Shown here: positions 15,421-22,763 of the stretch, one piece after another
How positions within the stretch are numbered: position 1 is the stretch's first letter
Layout: each line of letters opens with the position of its first letter
Origin: Lachnospiraceae bacterium
GTDB taxonomy: Bacteria > Bacillota > Clostridia > Lachnospirales > Lachnospiraceae
Length of the DNA: 48,337 nucleotides
Direction: 5' to 3'
Assembly: GCA_910574715.1 (NCBI GenBank)
Contig: CAJTCH010000040.1
Span: 1-48,337, forward strand
Position numbers and translations under genes: made by a program
The notes under the pieces: model-generated
What the model was told of the DNA's origin: nothing
The model's database searches: none
Seen by the model: only the letters and a program-made list of their open reading frames with translations

Positions 15421-16156
15421 AATGTTGGATACAGAGTTTAGAAAGATAAAACGGCAGAAATTTATTCTGCTCACCATACTTGCTGCCTGCCTTTTTCCGA
15501 TTCCGCTCACTGTAGTAATTGTCCATGCAAAACTGAACTATGATGTGCTTCTTATGTTTGTTATGGAATTTGGTTTTTTTTTGGTTCTTCCCATTGTTTT
15601 GGGTATTATTGCGTCAATCCTGTTCCGAATGGAAAATGAAAATGGGACACTAAAAACCCTGTCTGTAATTCCCGTTCCCAGATGGAAGCTGCTTGGTGCA
15701 AAGGTGCTTGTCATTTATATTTTGGCGATATTTTATGGTGTTGCTGCAATCGGAGCTACCATGATTGGAGGATTTCTTACGGGAACTGTTTCGGATATTC
15801 CGTTAAAATTAGCAATTTCGCTCAGTATGTCTGTATTGATAGCTACCGCAACTTTGCCTATGATAGCAGTTACAGTTATATTTCAGAAGAACTTCATATT
15901 ACCAATATTGTGTTCTGTTATTTATGCTGTTGTAAGCCTTGTATTTTCTATTATGCTATTGAAAGTTCCAGCCCCTTTGACTTTACTGTTCCGATGCAGT
16001 CTGCCTTTTATGACGGCAAATCCCGAACGCATGGAAATCGTGGAGAGTGTACAGAATTGGGTACTACCTGTGTTTCCCTGTATCCTTGCCCTTATTGGGA
16101 TAGGGATAATTTGCATGGCATTGTCGGTATATTTTTATCAGAAACAGGAGGTGTAA
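15413..16156 (+). CDS. ABC-2 permease 1 (BcrB/LanE-G like)
   Basis: 247 residues from a TTG start at 15413, chosen because GGAGG (15400-15404) lies 8 nt upstream; it overlaps the ATPase stop by 8 nt. The opening LKMLDTEFRKIKRQKFILLT is the typical cytosolic start of lantibiotic-immunity permeases. About six membrane segments follow, for example FGFFLVLPIVLGIIASILF, ISLSMSVLIATATLPMIAVT and the C-terminal CILALIGIGIICMALSV. It pairs with the other two permeases around the ATPase dimer. Confidence 0.85.
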   Translation: MLKMLDTEFRKIKRQKFILLTILAACLFPIPLTVVIVHAKLNYDVLLMFVMEFGFFLVLPIVLGIIASILFRMENENGTLKTLSVIPVPRWKLLGAKVLVIYILAIFYGVAAIGATMIGGFLTGTVSDIPLKLAISLSMSVLIATATLPMIAVTVIFQKNFILPILCSVIYAVVSLVFSIMLLKVPAPLTLLFRCSLPFMTANPERMEIVESVQNWVLPVFPCILALIGIGIICMALSVYFYQKQEV

Positions 16157-16160
16157 TGCG

Positions 16161-16874
16161 ATGATTTTGGCAGAGTTAAAAAAAATAAAAAGACATTATC
16201 TTTTACCTCTTTCTATAGGAGTTGTCGTTTTGTCATGCTTACTGGCATTAATCCAACTGACGGGGGCGGAAAATTCCGTAGTTGGGTATTTGCCACTGAC
16301 AGATGGAATCCTTTGGAACAATGTAACCCTTATATTTCCATTTTTGATAACCTTTTTTGGCGGGTTTTTGATGAATCGGGAATACTCAGAAGATACATTG
16401 AAAAGCAACCTTATCATACCAGTTTCATATAGAAAATTAATATTTGCGAAAATTGCGGTTACAGTGTTTGCGGTTACCTTATTCGTTGCAGTCAGTTTTC
16501 TATGCAGTATAGTGTTTGCTGTGATTTTACGATATCCTTTTAACTTGGAGGATGTGGGGATGGCTTTCTGGAAACTGTTTGTCGCAGGAATCACCTGTCT
16601 GATAGCGGTGATGCCGATTATTGTACTTTTTACCTTGAAAAGAAATCTTTTTTTGGCAGGAACCTGCGGAGCATTCGTTTATGGATTTTGTGGCATTTTT
16701 GTGGCGAATACACGTTTTACAAGCTGGTATCCGACCACATCTGGATTAACTATCATAAAATATGAACCAAATTTCTCTAATTACCAGATGTCAGCAGCAA
16801 TATTTGTACTTGCAGTATGCTTGTTTTTTTCTTTGCTCATTATAACTGTTGCAAGGAGGAATCTTTATGATTAA
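16161..16874 (+). CDS. ABC-2 permease 2 (LanE/G like)
   Basis: 237 residues, starting MILAELKKIKRHYLLPLSIG 4 nt after the previous stop with AGGAGGTGTAATGCG upstream. Six hydrophobic segments alternate with a cytosolic NREYSEDTLKSNLIIPVSYR loop characteristic of this permease family. It overlaps the next start by 8 nt. Three different permeases with one ATPase recall the LanFEG plan with an extra subunit. Confidence 0.85.
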   Translation: MILAELKKIKRHYLLPLSIGVVVLSCLLALIQLTGAENSVVGYLPLTDGILWNNVTLIFPFLITFFGGFLMNREYSEDTLKSNLIIPVSYRKLIFAKIAVTVFAVTLFVAVSFLCSIVFAVILRYPFNLEDVGMAFWKLFVAGITCLIAVMPIIVLFTLKRNLFLAGTCGAFVYGFCGIFVANTRFTSWYPTTSGLTIIKYEPNFSNYQMSAAIFVLAVCLFFSLLIITVARRNLYD

Positions 16875-17601
16875 TTTGATACAGACTGAATTTTCAAAAC
16901 TCAAGAGACAGAAGACCATATTTATCATTACAGGAGTATTGCTCTTATTTTGGGCAGGTATGACATTTTGGAATTATCATGTCCCACAAAAGAGCTTCGA
17001 AGATTTTTATATAAAATATAGCAGCTATTTAGCTATGCTCCTTCCGTTTCTGCTAGGGCTGCTGTTTATTAAGATATACCATGCGGAATACCAAAACAAT
17101 ACTTTGAAAGAATTGCTGCAAATCCCTGTTTCAATGAACCAATTATTTTATGCAAAAATTCTGTTTTCGTTTTTGGCTGCGGTTATCATTATGTTGCTAA
17201 ACTGTCTGCTCATTGTAGTTAGTGCTGTCATATGCAGGAGTACGGACATAGGCATTTATCAGATTTTGATGCTGATAAGATTCTTTCTGCTTATTGCATT
17301 GGCTATGCCATTTACAATGTTTCCTGTGTTTCTGGTAACTGCTTTGGCATCAGGAAACACGATTTTTTCAAGTACAGTATGCTTTATCTATTCGTTGTCA
17401 GGAATAATCGGGATTTCACAGTTGGCAGGAACGCATCCCTTATCCAGTATGTTAAATATTTTGTTTGGCAATCAACTTTCGTCAATAGCAACGGATGGGA
17501 AAAATCTAATGTATATCGTAGATGTAATGCTTTTTGTTTTGATAACTGTTGTTTCTGTGAAAGTTTTTTATAAGGTGAAACGTGGAGATAAGTATAAGTA
17601 A
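16867..17601 (+). CDS. ABC-2 permease 3 (LanE/G like)
   Basis: 244 residues. The start at 16867 (MINLIQTEFSKLKRQKTIF) follows GCAAGGAGGAATCTTT; an in-frame ATG at 16849 lies inside the upstream gene and lacks a ribosome site. The protein has about six membrane segments and the family loop YHAEYQNNTLKELLQIPVSM. It is closest in style to the first permease, so the pair may have arisen by duplication. It ends just ahead of a small membrane-protein gene. Confidence 0.85.
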   Translation: MINLIQTEFSKLKRQKTIFIITGVLLLFWAGMTFWNYHVPQKSFEDFYIKYSSYLAMLLPFLLGLLFIKIYHAEYQNNTLKELLQIPVSMNQLFYAKILFSFLAAVIIMLLNCLLIVVSAVICRSTDIGIYQILMLIRFFLLIALAMPFTMFPVFLVTALASGNTIFSSTVCFIYSLSGIIGISQLAGTHPLSSMLNILFGNQLSSIATDGKNLMYIVDVMLFVLITVVSVKVFYKVKRGDKYK

Positions 17602-17619
17602 GAACAAGAGGATTATCGA

Positions 17620-17787
17620 GTGAGAAAATGGAATAATTTTAAAGAATTTTGTGTTCATGTAATCATGGGAATAGATATTGTCTTGATTGGAATCCTGCTG
17701 ATACTTATGGAAATATTATTTATGATTATTTCTGCTATTTGGGAAAGTGCGGACAAGATAATCCACAGATTGGAGGTGAAAATATGA
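17620..17787 (+). CDS. 55-aa single-span membrane protein
   Basis: A GTG start 8 nt after AGAGG gives 55 residues: a short basic start (MRKWNNFKEFCVHV), one strong hydrophobic segment IDIVLIGILLILMEILFMII, and a charged tail. The last codon overlaps the next start as ATGA, so it is translationally coupled to the receiver gene. This arrangement in the ABC operon supports a real gene. It could be an accessory of the transporter or a membrane anchor for the receiver protein; both are guesses. Confidence 0.6.
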   Translation: MRKWNNFKEFCVHVIMGIDIVLIGILLILMEILFMIISAIWESADKIIHRLEVKI

Positions 17788-18137
17788 AGCGAATATTGTT
17801 AGTTGACGATTCCACAGATTTCTTAAAGATTTTAGCACAGGCATTAGAACGAGATTTTGAAGTGCATACTGCAACAGGTGTTTCAGAAGCAATGGCGATA
17901 ATTGGAGAAATAGAGATGGATTCGATATGTTCTGATTTGGAGATGAAAGATGGAACAGGTTTGGATATATTGGATTCACTGAGGAAAAACCATATAGAAA
18001 TTCCGTTTATTCTTATGTCTGGAAAAGATGACTGTTTTGAAATTAAAATAGCAAAATGTTATGGTGCTGTCTTTATATCGAAAACTTCTTCTGATTTTCT
18101 GACGCAAATTAAAAATAATTGTGATAGAAGCAATTGA
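17784..18137 (+). CDS. Receiver-only response regulator
   Basis: 117 residues with a single CheY-like receiver and no output domain: RILLVDDSTDFLKILAQALE, acceptor Asp in SICSDLEMKDGTGLDIL, Ser/Gly in ILMSGKDD, Lys in VFISKTSS. It is unlike the upstream full-length regulator and closer to receiver domains of AtoC/NtrC style. Coupled by 4 nt to the membrane protein gene. It may act as a phosphate sink for the upstream kinase, but nothing proves the pairing. Confidence 0.8.
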   Translation: MKRILLVDDSTDFLKILAQALERDFEVHTATGVSEAMAIIGEIEMDSICSDLEMKDGTGLDILDSLRKNHIEIPFILMSGKDDCFEIKIAKCYGAVFISKTSSDFLTQIKNNCDRSN

Positions 18138-18234
18138 CTGATTAATTAGTGTGGCGAAAATGTATATGTCTGCCAAATAAAAAAAACAGCGTTTTGGCGG
18201 GCTGCATCTTCATGCCTGAATAAAAAATGATTTA

Positions 18235-18271
18235 CCCTCTAAACCTGTTTTTGTGTTTGGAGGGATTTTTT
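18235..18271 (+). terminator. Terminator of the ABC cargo operon
   Basis: CCCTCTAAAC (18235-18244) pairs with GTTTGGAGGG (18255-18264), one G-U pair, 10-nt loop, followed by ATTTTTTAT. It stands about 100 nt after the receiver gene and closes the AT-rich cargo block. Confidence 0.75.
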
Positions 18272-18593
18272 ATGTTCTTTTTTCGGGCAGTTATCCATCT
18301 GCTCATGCAACACAGAGTTAATCCATACATAGCATATCGGGGAACGGCAGGAAGCCAGTTGAAAAAATCCCTGCCCATGCAACGCTACTTCTCACCATGA
18401 AACCAGAAGTAGAATCTCCACTTAACAGAATATGTATTTCCCATAACCGTAGAGGTCACAGAGCCTTTGCGGTTTTTCTTTTGTCGTTTTTTATCGGAAT
18501 ACGCCGTAAGGCTATTTCTGCTGTTGGCTGTCGCTCCCCGCCCTCTCCATCTGGATTTTACATTTTCAAAAATTCAGATGGGAGGTATTAGAG
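18272..18593. other. Intergenic region before sigma-like cluster
   Basis: No convincing gene. A 64-codon frame at 18397 lacks a ribosome site and reads like chance. The words CTCATGCAACAC and CCCATGCAACGC repeat about 70 nt apart. GGGAGG followed by TTAGAGGTGAA at the end serves the next gene. Confidence 0.4.
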
Positions 18594-19103
18594 GTGAAAT
18601 ACGCACCAAGAAAAGTATATATCAAAGAAAATGGCGGCTATGTAGAACTGTCCTATCAGGATTTCTGCCGCCGCAGGCAAGCCGACCAGAGTTACATGGA
18701 CAAGCTGTTTATCCCCGTGCAGAGCTGTCTGCTTGAAGTCGTGCGGGAACAGTACGCAGATTTCTACAAGGATAAAGAACGGTGGCGTTATCTGAAAAAA
18801 CTGGACACGAACCACAGCCTGCTTTCACTGGAGGGATTTACGGACAGTGGGGGAAGTGTGCTTGACTTCGTTGTTGATGAAGCAGTGGATATTGAGGAAA
18901 CCGTTATCCATGCGGTGATGGTGGACAGGCTAAGAGCCGCCCTGTCCTTATTGTCGGATAGCGAGCAGGCATTGATACAGGCAATCTTCTTTGACGGGTT
19001 TTCCGAAAGGGCATATTCCGAAAAGCAGGGATTAAGCCCAAGCGCCATACATGGACGCAAGATGAAGATTTTGAGAAAACTTAAAAGGATAATAGAAAGC
19101 TGA
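18594..19103 (+). CDS. Sigma-70 region 4-like regulator A
   Basis: 169 residues. The C terminus has a sigma region 4 HTH: ALSLLSDSEQALIQAIFFDG, then FSERAYSEKQGLSPSAIHGR. The N-terminal half (YVELSYQDFCRRRQADQSYM) is shared with sigma-like proteins of Clostridial mobilizable elements. Such proteins drive promoters of the element in place of sigma-A. It is the first of three sigma-like genes in a row, which is a hallmark of the recombinase/MobV-type elements. Confidence 0.75.
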   Translation: MKYAPRKVYIKENGGYVELSYQDFCRRRQADQSYMDKLFIPVQSCLLEVVREQYADFYKDKERWRYLKKLDTNHSLLSLEGFTDSGGSVLDFVVDEAVDIEETVIHAVMVDRLRAALSLLSDSEQALIQAIFFDGFSERAYSEKQGLSPSAIHGRKMKILRKLKRIIES

Positions 19104-19197
19104 TTTTAAGGTGTTCAGCCCCCTTGTTTTTTCCTTTGGGAAAATGAGGGGGCTTTCCCTTGCCCTCTCAATCGATCCCGATTGGAGGAAAAGTAGC

Positions 19198-19623
19198 ATG
19201 GCATACAACCACGGACGGGAGGACAGGAAATGGCGCATCTGGAAAGAAGCCGAAGAAAAGATTTTGCGTGAGTGCGGCGTTGATGAAGCGGTCATTGAGC
19301 AAATCCGCACAGACGACAGGGCAGATTTTAATTCCAACAGGCGGTTTTACCGATGGACGAATGATGTTGCGGAGTATCTGGAAGGCATGGCGGACAGAGA
19401 GAAGCAGGCGGAGGTAAAGTCTGTTTCTGATTTACTGGACGAGATTGAGAACGAAACCCTGTACCTTACCTTAATCACGGTGGACAGGCGCACGTTGCAA
19501 ATCGTCCTGCTGAAAATGCAGAGATATTCCACAAAGGAGATTGCCCCGCTTGTGCATTTGACGGCAGGGGCTGTCTATGCAAGGTTAGACCATCTGCGGA
19601 AGAAATTACGGAAAATTTTATAA
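19198..19623 (+). CDS. Sigma-70 region 4-like regulator B
   Basis: 141 residues starting MAYNHGREDRKWRIWKEAEE after GGAGGAAAAGTAGC. The frame is open 87 nt further up, but there is no ribosome site there. The C-terminal HTH is TVDRRTLQIVLLKMQRYSTK, then EIAPLVHLTAGAVYARLDHL. Middle part is acidic and without known fold. Likely a second regulator acting with its neighbours. Confidence 0.7.
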   Translation: MAYNHGREDRKWRIWKEAEEKILRECGVDEAVIEQIRTDDRADFNSNRRFYRWTNDVAEYLEGMADREKQAEVKSVSDLLDEIENETLYLTLITVDRRTLQIVLLKMQRYSTKEIAPLVHLTAGAVYARLDHLRKKLRKIL

Positions 19624-19705
19624 GCGTCTAATACATCCTGCTTTCCTGCGGGCTACTGGGTGGGGAGTGGAATTTTCCCACTTATTTTTGGCAGGAGGAA
19701 AGGAA

Positions 19706-20179
19706 ATGGCGTACCGAGCAAAGACATACACACTTCGGGAGGAATCCACGGAAAGCGGCACGAGGTATTTTATCAGTTTTAAGGACGGACAGGGCGGATA
19801 TCACGAATTGGAAGTGTCCGAGCAATTCTTCGTTGAGTTTCGGCAGATGGAACGCAGGAACAGAAACCTTCAGCAATGGGACGAACGGCACAGGGAATTT
19901 AATGAGGTGTGGGATGAAACCCTTTACAGGCGTGCGTTGAGAGTGCCTAAAAGCCTTGATGAACGCATGATTGAAGAAGAACGGAACGAGCTGCTCTCTA
20001 AAGCAGTTGACCAACTGCCAGAGATACAAAGGCGGCGTTTCCTGCTGTACTACGAGTATGATTTTAATTTTTACCAAATCGCAGGGATGGAGCATTGTAC
20101 CGTTTCCGCTGTCCAGAAATCCGTTTCGGTTGCAAGGGAAAAGGTTAAGGCAGAAATGAGGAAGTATCTCCAACCGTGA
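19706..20179 (+). CDS. Sigma-70 region 4-like regulator C
   Basis: 157 residues starting MAYRAKTYTLREESTESGTR after AGGAGGAAAGGAA. Region 4 is LSKAVDQLPEIQRRRFLLYY, then EYDFNFYQIAGMEHCTVSAV. The N-terminal SQ/YHELEVSEQFFVEFRQMERR segment resembles the DUF-type sigma partner of ICEs. An upstream in-frame ATG at 19667 lacks a ribosome site. It closes the sigma-like cluster just before the replication ATPase. Confidence 0.7.
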   Translation: MAYRAKTYTLREESTESGTRYFISFKDGQGGYHELEVSEQFFVEFRQMERRNRNLQQWDERHREFNEVWDETLYRRALRVPKSLDERMIEEERNELLSKAVDQLPEIQRRRFLLYYEYDFNFYQIAGMEHCTVSAVQKSVSVAREKVKAEMRKYLQP

Positions 20180-20288
20180 CCTCTACTACCCGAAAAAGAA
20201 ATCGGCTTTTGACAGGCGTGGGATTGGCGGCATTACATACTCTCACTTTTTTCGTGGGAGTAAATCTATTCTAAGGAGGTCAACGCCT

Positions 20289-20375
20289 ATGTGCAACAAA
20301 ACCAAAGACACCGCCCGAAAGGAGGAATCCCATGCAGAAGCTTCAGACAGTCAACGCCGACACGCTCCTTTATGA
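20289..20375 (+). CDS. 28-codon leader ORF overlapping the ATPase gene
   Basis: An ATG preceded by the strong site AAGGAGGTCAACGCCT opens a 28-residue frame (MCNKTKDTARKEESHAEASD start) that ends 44 nt inside the ATPase gene. The ATPase ribosome site AAAGGAGGAA lies within it. Translation of the leader could open or block the ATPase start. Conservation is unknown. Confidence 0.4.
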   Translation: MCNKTKDTARKEESHAEASDSQRRHAPL

Positions 20376-21318
20376 GCCGCTTGAGAAGCCGTCCTTTGTG
20401 GTGGACGGTCTGATACCCACAGGTTTAATCCTGTTCTGCGGTTCACAGAAAATCGGCAAGAGCTGGCTCATGTTAAAACTCTGCCTATGTGTGTCGCAGG
20501 GAATCCCTTTATGGGATATGCCGACACGGGAGGGCAATGTGCTTTACCTTTGCCTTGAGGACACGTTCTGCCGCATACAGGACAGATTGTTCCGCTTGAC
20601 GGATGAAGCAAGCGGGCGGCTTCACTTTGCGGTGGCGAGCGATAAGCTGTCAGACGGTCTTATCGTGCAGTTGGAGGATTATCTGAAAGAATATCCCGAC
20701 AGCAGGCTCATTGTCATTGACACCTTGCAGAAAATCCGCACCGCATCCAAGGACAACGCCTATGCAAGCGATTACGGGGACATCTCCCTTATCAAAGACT
20801 TTGCCGACAGGCACTCATTGGCAGTGGTAGTCGTCCACCACATCCGAAAGCAGAATGACAGCGACGTGTTCAACAAAGTGTCTGGCACGACTGGATTGAC
20901 GGGGAGTGCGGACGCCACCTTTGTTCTGGAACAGGAAAACCGTGTGTCCAATGCCGCAAAGCTGTATGTGACGGGCAGGGACACGCCCTATCAGGAGTTC
21001 ACGCTCCGTTTCTGTGATTGCAGTTGGGAACTGGTGGAGCGTAAGGGGCAGGAACAGCTTGCCAAAGAAACGATGCCAGATGTTCTTTTTCGGTTAGTGG
21101 ATTTCATGCAGGGCAGGGAGGAATGGACTGGCACAGCAACGGAGCTACTGGAACAGATGGGGGAAACGGGAACGCCGCCCAACATCATGACAAAACGGCT
21201 CAACGAATACCGTGCCAGTTTTCTTAATGAAAACAACATCCGTTACGGCTACCACAGGAAGAAAGGGTGCAGGGAAATTTCCCTCACAAGGCAGACGGGT
21301 GACGGTGATGACGGTTAG
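20332..21318 (+). CDS. RepA-like AAA/RecA-fold ATPase (AAA_25)
   Basis: 328 residues. Walker A GSQKIGKSW near residues 38-46, Walker B LIVIDTLQKIRT near 125, VVVVHHIRK sensor, and TGLTGSADATFVLEQ. This is the hexameric RecA-fold helicase group that includes RepA of RSF1010, so it probably unwinds the element's DNA during replication or transfer. The gene's last 20 nt lie within the first 35-bp repeat, so gene end and repeat array are joined. Neighbours are sigma-like genes and MobV. Confidence 0.85.
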   Translation: MQKLQTVNADTLLYEPLEKPSFVVDGLIPTGLILFCGSQKIGKSWLMLKLCLCVSQGIPLWDMPTREGNVLYLCLEDTFCRIQDRLFRLTDEASGRLHFAVASDKLSDGLIVQLEDYLKEYPDSRLIVIDTLQKIRTASKDNAYASDYGDISLIKDFADRHSLAVVVVHHIRKQNDSDVFNKVSGTTGLTGSADATFVLEQENRVSNAAKLYVTGRDTPYQEFTLRFCDCSWELVERKGQEQLAKETMPDVLFRLVDFMQGREEWTGTATELLEQMGETGTPPNIMTKRLNEYRASFLNENNIRYGYHRKKGCREISLTRQTGDGDDG

Positions 21319-21332
21319 ATTGGGATACCCCC
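21298..21332 (+). repeat. 35-bp iteron-like repeat, copy A
   Basis: A 17-bp GTGAC-rich arm (starting GGTGACGGTGATGACGG), 5 variable bases and the 13-mer TTGGGATACCCCC. It overlaps the ATPase stop codon. ATGACGGT at 21308 can pair with ACCGTCAT at 21343, placing the 13-mer in a hairpin loop. Confidence 0.7.
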
Positions 21333-21395
21333 TTCCATTGTCACCGTCATAGCAAATATTTGTAAAATCGGCGGTTCTGCCCTGCGGGTGACAGC

Positions 21396-21430
21396 GGTGA
21401 CGGTGATGACGGCAATATTGGGATACCCCC
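21396..21430 (+). repeat. 35-bp iteron-like repeat, copy B
   Basis: Direct copy of repeat A with the 17-mer and the 13-mer identical and only 3 of 5 spacer bases changed. TGACAGCGG (21389-21397) pairs with CCGCTGTCA (21432-21440), so again the 13-mer lies in a hairpin loop. It starts 98 nt after copy A. Confidence 0.7.
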
Positions 21431-21453
21431 GCCGCTGTCATCCCTACGGGAGA

Positions 21454-21580
21454 ACACCCCGTAAACGCAAGATGCAGGCGTGGGCATTACTCGCTCTTTT
21501 CGGCTCGTAAAGCCACCCCTGCGGTCAGAAAAATCCCCCGATTTTTCCGACTGCGTTTACAGGGTGTAACACACTACACT
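21454..21580 (-). other. Candidate oriT of the MobV relaxase
   Basis: TAGTGTGTTA, the nick word of the pMV158/MobV family, reads on the minus strand at 21567-21576, with AAAGTGTA on one side and TACACCC on the other, echoing the pMV158 inverted repeat. Just next to it a 16-bp inverted repeat with one mismatch (21454-21469 and 21552-21567) surrounds an 8-bp hairpin GAAAAATC/GATTTTTC (21528-21547). By analogy the nick would lie between 21570 and 21569 on the minus strand. The MobV gene starts 220 nt downstream. Confidence 0.65.
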
Positions 21581-21706
21581 TTGCCCTGCAAAGTCGTGTG
21601 CCAGACGTTCCCTCTGGACTCCCTTAAAGCAGGGCTTACGCCCTGCCCATCCTGCGCCTTGCGGCTTCGGACGGAAGAATGTGCGGTGACAGTCGGCGGC
21701 TCCCGT

Positions 21707-21741
21707 GGGGGTATCCCAAAAACACCGTCACCATCGTCACC
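21707..21741 (-). repeat. 35-bp iteron-like repeat, copy C (inverted)
   Basis: Inverted copy of A and B. Read on the minus strand it has GGTGACGATGGTGACGG (2 changes in 17), 5 spacer bases and an identical TTGGGATACCCCC. Spacing is exactly conserved. GGTGAC at 21685 can pair with GTCACC at 21727 or 21736, again framing the 13-mer. It lies 48 nt ahead of the MobV start. Confidence 0.65.
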
Positions 21742-21789
21742 AACCGTCACCCTTTGGGAAATTACCCGCCGAAGAAAGGAAGATTGACT

Positions 21790-22755
21790 ATGCCCTATGC
21801 AATTTTACGTTTCCAGAAACGCAAGGCAGGCGGCGTTGCGGCTTGCGAACGCCACAACGAGCGGAAGAAAGAAGCCTATAAAAGCAACCCAGATATTGAT
21901 ATGGAACGCTCCAAAGATAACTACCATCTTGTGAATCCGCCCCGCTACACTTACAAGAAAGAGATAAACCAAATGGTAAAAGAAGCAGGCTGTAAGGTGA
22001 GAAAAGACAGCGTGATGATGGTGGAAACGCTCATCACCGCTTCGCCCGAATTTATGAACAGCTTACCACCCGAAGAACAAAAAGCCTATTTCCAGACGGC
22101 TCTTGACTTCATTTCGGAGCATGTGGGAAAGAAAAATATCCTCTCCGCAGTCGTCCATATGGACGAAAGGACGCCCCATATGCACCTGTGCTTTGTGCCG
22201 CTTACGCCCGACAACAAGCTGTCAGCAAAATCTATTTTAGGCAACCAGAAATCCTTATCCGAGTGGCAGACCGCTTACCATGAGCGTATGTCCACACGGT
22301 GGAATCAGCTTGAACGGGGGCAGTCCTCAATGGAAACGAAGCGGAAGCACATCCCCACATGGCTCTACAAGTTAGGCGGCAGACTGGATAAACAGTATGA
22401 AGAAATCGTGTCTGCCCTCTCCGACATCAATGTTTTTAATGCAGGGAAGAAAAGAGATAAGGCGTTAGAATTACTCTCCGCATGGCTCCCAGACGTGGAG
22501 AAATTTTCAAAAGAAATCGGGAAACAGCAGGCGTATATCGACAGCTTGAAAGAGAGAATCGGGCAGGAATCCGACTATGCGGGGCGTATGCGTGATGAAA
22601 AGTACGAGCAGGAATTAAAGGTACAGAAAGCCAACCAGAGGATATTTGAATTGCAGAAAACTAATCAGCAGATGGAAAGGTTATTGAAAAAAATACCGCC
22701 AGAGGTATTGGAAGAATTACAGAAAACAGGCAGAACCAGACCAAAAGAAAGGTAG
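21790..22755 (+). CDS. MobV-family relaxase (Pre/Mob)
   Basis: 321 residues. Motif I region is MPYAILRFQKRKAGGV with CERHNERKK; the family signature NPDIDMERSKDNYHLV is complete; the metal-binding motif III is VVHMDERTPHMHL. The relaxase domain spans about 1-200, followed by a coiled-coil tail (SLKERIGQES to QQMERLLKKI). The start at 21790 is chosen because MPYAILRFQK is the usual N terminus, and GAAAGGAAG precedes it. An in-frame upstream ATG at 21679 runs through repeat C. It should act on the nick word at 21567-21576. Confidence 0.92.
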   Translation: MPYAILRFQKRKAGGVAACERHNERKKEAYKSNPDIDMERSKDNYHLVNPPRYTYKKEINQMVKEAGCKVRKDSVMMVETLITASPEFMNSLPPEEQKAYFQTALDFISEHVGKKNILSAVVHMDERTPHMHLCFVPLTPDNKLSAKSILGNQKSLSEWQTAYHERMSTRWNQLERGQSSMETKRKHIPTWLYKLGGRLDKQYEEIVSALSDINVFNAGKKRDKALELLSAWLPDVEKFSKEIGKQQAYIDSLKERIGQESDYAGRMRDEKYEQELKVQKANQRIFELQKTNQQMERLLKKIPPEVLEELQKTGRTRPKER

Positions 22756-22763
22756 GGATGTGA

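Noticed and set aside
8283..18351. CTGCCGTTCCCC at 8283 and its reverse complement at 18340 as possible element ends
   Set aside because: Only 12 bp match and the flanking bases do not extend the similarity, so there is no case for terminal repeats or attachment sites.
18397..18591. 64-codon frame before the sigma-like cluster
   Set aside because: No ribosome site, odd composition, and it ends in the leader of the next gene. It is not supported as a gene.
21320..21780. CRISPR array
   Set aside because: The 35-bp repeats are only three, one is inverted, spacing is uneven and no cas gene is near. They fit iterons or regulatory sites better.
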